Below are positions 60,745 to 64,000 of a stretch of DNA of 64,000 bases, in pieces. Source of the stretch: JAYODW01 sp038116745 (lineage in GTDB: Bacteria; Pseudomonadota; Gammaproteobacteria; Ga0077536); the NCBI GenBank assembly GCA_038116745.1, contig JAYODW010000026.1:1-64000 (forward strand), read 5' to 3'. The translations under genes were made by a program, and so were the position numbers. The notes beneath the pieces are model-generated. The model worked only from the letters and a program-made list of their open reading frames with translations. It was not told the DNA's origin and did no database searches. Numbering within the stretch: the first letter of the stretch is position 1; every line of letters starts with the position of its first letter.

Positions 60745-61914
60745 TCAGGCCTCCTCCAGGAGCGGCTGCAAATCTGCAAGGACCGCGTAACCCAGACCCA
60801 TGATCCAGCCGAGCAGGACGTCCTGGTGCGTCTTGCCGGCGCTGGCCACCCGGAACGCAGAGGCGATCAGATTCACCGCCACGCGGTAGGCATTGAAAAT
60901 GCGGTAGTAGTCGAACACGGCTCTGTTGATCGGTAGCCCGCTGGCGCGTTCGTAGGCCGTGAAGAACTCCGCTTCGGGCAGCATGCCGCCGACCAGGTAG
61001 GTGTGGCCGTCTTCGGCGTAATGGCCAAGCGTCGCGAGACTGATCAGCGCGAGTTCCTCGTGCCGGTCACCGAGGTGGGCAAGCTCCCAGTCGAGCAGGC
61101 CCGTGATGCGGTCCGTCTCCGGGTCGAACAGGAAGTTGCCCCCGCGGTAGTCACCGTGAATCATGGAGATCCGGTCGGGCTCCGGGCGGTGGTCGCGCAG
61201 CCAGCGCGCCGCATAGCGTATCAACGGGATTTCCTCACAGCAGTCCTCGTGCCAGACGCGCTCCCATTTGTTGAGCTGCCAGACGATCGCCGCATCGGGC
61301 GATACGGGTCGTTCAAACGAGGGCAGCGCGGCCGCACGCCAGTCCCAGGTATGAATGCGTGCGAGACACTCGATGAACTGCGGCGCGAGCGCCGGTCGAT
61401 GGCGTGTCCCGAAGTCGATGCCGAGATTGGAGACGTTGGCGGCGACATCGGGTGGTTTGGTGACGCCCTCAACGAAACTGTAGACCAGTGCCGGATAGGG
61501 CAGGAAACGCGCGTCAGCATCAAGCCACAGCGCCTGCGGTGCGGGCACAACGCCCTCGATCGCGCTGAGCAGTTCGAACTCCTGCCGACGACTCGTTTCA
61601 ACCACTGAAGCAGCCGGCTCCATGCGCAGCACGCAGCGTCGACCGTCGCTGTCGCCGAGGCGGAACGCGAGCTGAATCTTTGACGCGCCGCCCGCGAGCC
61701 AGTGCGGCTGTTCGATGGTGATCGGCTCACCCTCAGCGTGCTCGATCAGCGCGCGCAGACCCTCGACGAGGCGGGCCTGCGACACCGGCTCGTAAGCGGG
61801 ACCAGGGCGCAGGCGCAGCTTGCGTGCCAGCACCGCGTCCATTTCCCGGTCGAGCGGGAAGCGAGTGCGCAGGGCGTCCGCCCATTCGGGGACGGGGTGG
61901 TGCTTACTGTCCAC
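60745..61914 (-). CDS. APH-family phosphotransferase (possible acyl-CoA kinase)
   Basis: 389 residues with the aminoglycoside-phosphotransferase/ACAD10-type kinase fold. The catalytic loop is IHGDYRGGN (H253, D255, N260) and the metal-binding Asp is D275 in LLDWELAHLGDRHEELA. The ATP lobe begins WLAGGASKIQLAFRL. Its catabolic neighbours make antibiotic resistance unlikely; relatives such as LvaA phosphorylate hydroxyacyl-CoAs. First gene of the coupled trio. Confidence 0.87.
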   Translation of the reverse strand: MDSKHHPVPEWADALRTRFPLDREMDAVLARKLRLRPGPAYEPVSQARLVEGLRALIEHAEGEPITIEQPHWLAGGASKIQLAFRLGDSDGRRCVLRMEPAASVVETSRRQEFELLSAIEGVVPAPQALWLDADARFLPYPALVYSFVEGVTKPPDVAANVSNLGIDFGTRHRPALAPQFIECLARIHTWDWRAAALPSFERPVSPDAAIVWQLNKWERVWHEDCCEEIPLIRYAARWLRDHRPEPDRISMIHGDYRGGNFLFDPETDRITGLLDWELAHLGDRHEELALISLATLGHYAEDGHTYLVGGMLPEAEFFTAYERASGLPINRAVFDYYRIFNAYRVAVNLIASAFRVASAGKTHQDVLLGWIMGLGYAVLADLQPLLEEA

Positions 61915-62135
61915 GCTGACGTTCAGCCCTCGCTCGGCGCCATCCTGGATCGCGACCCTGGCATGCTAACGAAAACGCGGTCGGTGCGAACACGGTGACG
62001 TCGCCGTCGATCCTGTCGCCGCAACGCTGCAAGCTCGTGCGCGCAAAGCTCGCCCGGGCGGCTGCGTAAGCAGCGTTGTGATGGTGCCTGCTGCGGTTGC
62101 TCGATTCAGCGACCGCTGGCTGCTGGACGCATGGC

Positions 62136-62459
62136 TTAGGGCTGCGGACCCCAGGGAGCTGACACCAGAAGCTGGACGTCCTGTTTCTGGATCAGGGGTC
62201 GGATCTGAACCGCGAAGGCCATGAACGGCTCATCTGCGAACAGCCTTTTCCAGAAATCCCTTCGTGCCGCGTCGTCCTCGAAACGCCAGATGTGCATCAG
62301 CTGATGCAGCTCTCCGGTGTCGCTGACAAAGTAGCCGACGAGGTTCCTGCCGAACCCGCCCGCATCCAGAGCCGGCCATCCCAGTTCACTGTACAGCCGG
62401 ATCACTTCAGGCATTTTGCCGACCATGACCGAATACGTTCGCTTCTCATAAACTGCCAT
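62136..62459 (-). CDS. NIPSNAP-family protein
   Basis: 107 residues forming one ferredoxin-like dimeric alpha/beta-barrel domain: VYEKRTYSVMVGKMPEVIRL, LVGYFVSDTGELHQLMHIWR, and DDAARRDFWKRLFADEPF. The family has no agreed function but is frequent in degradation clusters. I start at the second Met. A 221-nt gap without visible features separates it from the kinase gene. Confidence 0.9.
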   Translation of the reverse strand: MAVYEKRTYSVMVGKMPEVIRLYSELGWPALDAGGFGRNLVGYFVSDTGELHQLMHIWRFEDDAARRDFWKRLFADEPFMAFAVQIRPLIQKQDVQLLVSAPWGPQP

Positions 62460-62519
62460 CATCAGACTCCTTTTTCAGGGGGCTATGGTCGCCCGGTTGT
62501 ATGTCGCAGAGCGGGATTG

Positions 62520-63335
62520 TCAGTCCGCGAGCACGCCGTGGCGACGGCAGAAATCTGCGGTCGCGTCAGCAATCAGCTGCGGTGCCTCGAACATCGGATA
62601 GTGCCCGATCCCCGGAAGGTGCAGCGCTTCTCCCTGTGGCAGGGCGGCGACGGTTTCCTCGACCAGCTCGCGCGGCACCCAGAAATCGTCCTCGCCGCGG
62701 ATGACCAGCAGTGGCCGCGAGACGGCGCGCAGGGCTGCGAGGACATCGTGACCGGCCCAGGCTTCCAGATCGCCAACAGCGCTGACCTGGGCATTTCGAT
62801 GCTGCCAGCGCAGCTCCTGCCGCAGAGATTCAGGCGTCTCCCGGCCCAGTGATTCGATGGCCGCGCGCTCCATCATGTCCTGCCAGCCCGGGGCCCACGC
62901 CGGGTGTACCAGATGCGAAGGTCGGGGGAAGGTCGGTGAACGTCCCAGTCCTTCCATCGCGATCCCTGCCGCAATCTCCGACCAGTAATGGGCCGCGTAG
63001 TCGAGCGTGATATCGCCGCCGATTGAACAACCGGTGATGACCGGGTTTTCGAGGCCCAGAGCCTGCACGAAGGCATGCACAAATTCAGCATGCTCATGAA
63101 TGCTGCGGTGCTGCGTCCAGTTCACCGGGTAGCTGCGCGAGTGACCGGGCAGGTCCAGCGCGTAAGCGTGAAAGCCGTGCGCCGCGTAGAGCGGCAGGAT
63201 GTAGTGGTATTCGAGCGAGCTGGCGCCCGCCGTGTGTATACATACGAGTGGCTGACCACTGCCGAGCTCGTCATAAAAGGTCCGCGTTCCGTTGACCTCG
63301 ATGTAATGGCCGCAGATCGCTTCCGGGCTTGCCAT
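62520..63335 (-). CDS. Alpha/beta hydrolase
   Basis: 271 residues from ATG 63335. Oxyanion segment VCIHTAGASSLEYHYILP, nucleophile Ser in ITGCSIGGDITLDYA, acidic residue in VIRGEDDFWVP and His in GIGHYPMFEAP. Similar to C-C bond or ester hydrolases of ring-degradation pathways. It follows the SCP2 gene by 31 nt, probably in one transcript. Confidence 0.88.
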   Translation of the reverse strand: MASPEAICGHYIEVNGTRTFYDELGSGQPLVCIHTAGASSLEYHYILPLYAAHGFHAYALDLPGHSRSYPVNWTQHRSIHEHAEFVHAFVQALGLENPVITGCSIGGDITLDYAAHYWSEIAAGIAMEGLGRSPTFPRPSHLVHPAWAPGWQDMMERAAIESLGRETPESLRQELRWQHRNAQVSAVGDLEAWAGHDVLAALRAVSRPLLVIRGEDDFWVPRELVEETVAALPQGEALHLPGIGHYPMFEAPQLIADATADFCRRHGVLAD

Positions 63336-63366
63336 TTTGATTCTCCTCAATCGGGTTGCAGGGTTG

Positions 63367-63789
63367 TCAGGCAGCGACTGCGCGCAGGGTATAAGCGAGT
63401 TCGAAGGTAGCCTCGGTCAGGCGTCCTGCCTCGACCAGGTTGCCCTCGATGCGGATATCGCAGTGCGGTTCGCCCACCCGCGTGAGCTCAGGGTCATCAT
63501 CGAAGCGTCGCTTGCCCGGGTAGGTGAGATCGGCCCAGGTACGTTCACCGGAGAGCAGCAGCTTCCAGGCGGCGGCAGTGCCGCACAGCTTGAAGGTGTA
63601 GCCGAACGCTGACGGGGTCGACTGGTGGTCAATCACCTTCCCCTTGTAAATTTTGAGCCACAGACAGTCGCTGTCGACTTCGAGCTGGATTGAACCGTCA
63701 AATACCGTCGTCTGAGTGACGAAAGCCGGGTTGGCGTTCAGCGCTGCCACGAACTTCTGCTGCAGGGTCGGGTCGGAGAGAAAAGACAT
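63367..63789 (-). CDS. SCP2 sterol-binding domain protein
   Basis: 140 residues from ATG 63789 (an upstream start adds four). One SCP2-like domain with DSDCLWLKIYKGKVIDHQ and KRRFDDDPELTRVG; the hydrophobic tunnel fold binds lipids, fatty acyl-CoA or sterols. It is the first gene of the minus-strand cluster that ends at 59197, and supports a hydrophobic substrate for that cluster. Confidence 0.85.
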   Translation of the reverse strand: MSFLSDPTLQQKFVAALNANPAFVTQTTVFDGSIQLEVDSDCLWLKIYKGKVIDHQSTPSAFGYTFKLCGTAAAWKLLLSGERTWADLTYPGKRRFDDDPELTRVGEPHCDIRIEGNLVEAGRLTEATFELAYTLRAVAA

Positions 63790-63969
63790 GCGTGACTCCA
63801 TCAGGCCTGTCGTTCAGGCGGTCGTCATTGTCGGGGGCGGTGCTCTCCCAGGCAATGTCGGGCGCGGCGCCCTCGCGCCCTCCCGCTGACGTGGAGGGGC
63901 GGGTGCCCTGCGACGCAATTTGTAATAACGTTTTGCCATACCAGCAGGCCGAAGGATTGAGGAGAGGTG

Positions 63970-64000
63970 ATGCGCGTCTGGATCGCTGCCGTACTGAGCA
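63970..64000 (+). CDS. Start of a gene cut by the window edge
   Basis: ATG 63970 preceded by GGAGAGG at good spacing; it reads MRVWIAAVLS to the edge. Too short to identify. It is divergent from the SCP2 cluster across a 180-nt gap that contains an AT-rich stretch (TTTGTAATAACGTTTTGCC, 63920-63938) suitable for a promoter and a GC-rich hairpin (63860-63880). It could encode a regulator or an exported protein. Confidence 0.45.
   Translation, partial: MRVWIAAVLS

Noticed and set aside
60745..61914. Aminoglycoside resistance gene
   Set aside because: The APH fold is shared by many metabolic kinases; neighbours are catabolic genes and there is no resistance or mobility context.
1..64000. CRISPR arrays, rRNA genes, intact insertion sequences and riboswitches
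   Set aside because: I saw no regularly spaced repeats, rRNA segments, transposase genes with terminal repeats, or recognisable riboswitch aptamers.

Overview
The window is a chromosomal segment of a Gram-negative gammaproteobacterium. The evidence is classical gammaproteobacterial gene order: kdsD-lptC-lptA-lptB-rpoN-hpf-ptsN-rapZ-ptsO; yebC-ruvC-ruvA-ruvB-ybgC-tolQRAB-pal-cpoB-queE-queC; and leuS-lptE-holA-proA-nadD-rsfS-rlmH-maf. An outer membrane is implied by the Lpt, Tol-Pal and KDO genes. A membrane H+-pyrophosphatase, a PPi-type phosphofructokinase, MurU-type cell-wall recycling and several Rieske/SCP2/hydrolase genes suggest a free-living, probably marine or sediment, heterotroph. 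The sequence alone does not let me name a genus.

Layout. 1-7.0 kb: envelope and nitrogen-PTS block on the minus strand. It holds the NPr, RapZ, PtsN, Hpf, sigma-54, LptB, LptA, LptC and KdsD genes; kdsC, usual between kdsD and lptC, is absent. murU diverges from it. 7.8-21.3 kb: a long minus-strand run from fmdB and aspS through nadA, yebC, ruvCAB and the tol-pal cluster to queE and queC. 21.6-23.3 kb: an intact tRNA-Lys(UUU), about 1.5 kb of gene-poor DNA with one small membrane protein, and a degenerate second copy of the tRNA 3' part. This looks like the scar of an integrated element. 23.3-25.7 kb: an LLM-class flavoprotein and a BepA-like M48 protease. 26-29.6 kb: hppA followed by PPi-dependent phosphofructokinase, a pyrophosphate-economy pair.

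29.6-37.7 kb: minus-strand housekeeping genes (maf, rlmH, rsfS, nadD, proA, holA, lptE, leuS) and comEA. 37.9-50.6 kb: a phosphate island with phoB-phoR, convergent phoU-pstB-pstA-pstC, a methyltransferase, ppk1 and ppx. PHO-box-like sites lie in front of phoB and pstC; no pstS is present. 50.7-53.8 kb: rhodanese, DUF2007, typA and dtd. 53.9-58.8 kb: an alpha/beta hydrolase, a flavodoxin-like protein, a Rieske oxygenase, hemF, and the start of a histidine operon (hisB, hisH) that stops before hisA/hisF.

59.2-63.8 kb: a minus-strand accessory cluster containing SCP2, an alpha/beta hydrolase, NIPSNAP, and a tightly coupled trio of APH-type kinase, small helical protein and AttH/DUF7064-like protein. 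The coupled kinase plus small partner resembles in architecture the LvaA-LvaB hydroxyacyl-CoA kinase. It is my best candidate for an undescribed catabolic system, although the assignment is inference. A partial gene begins at the right edge.
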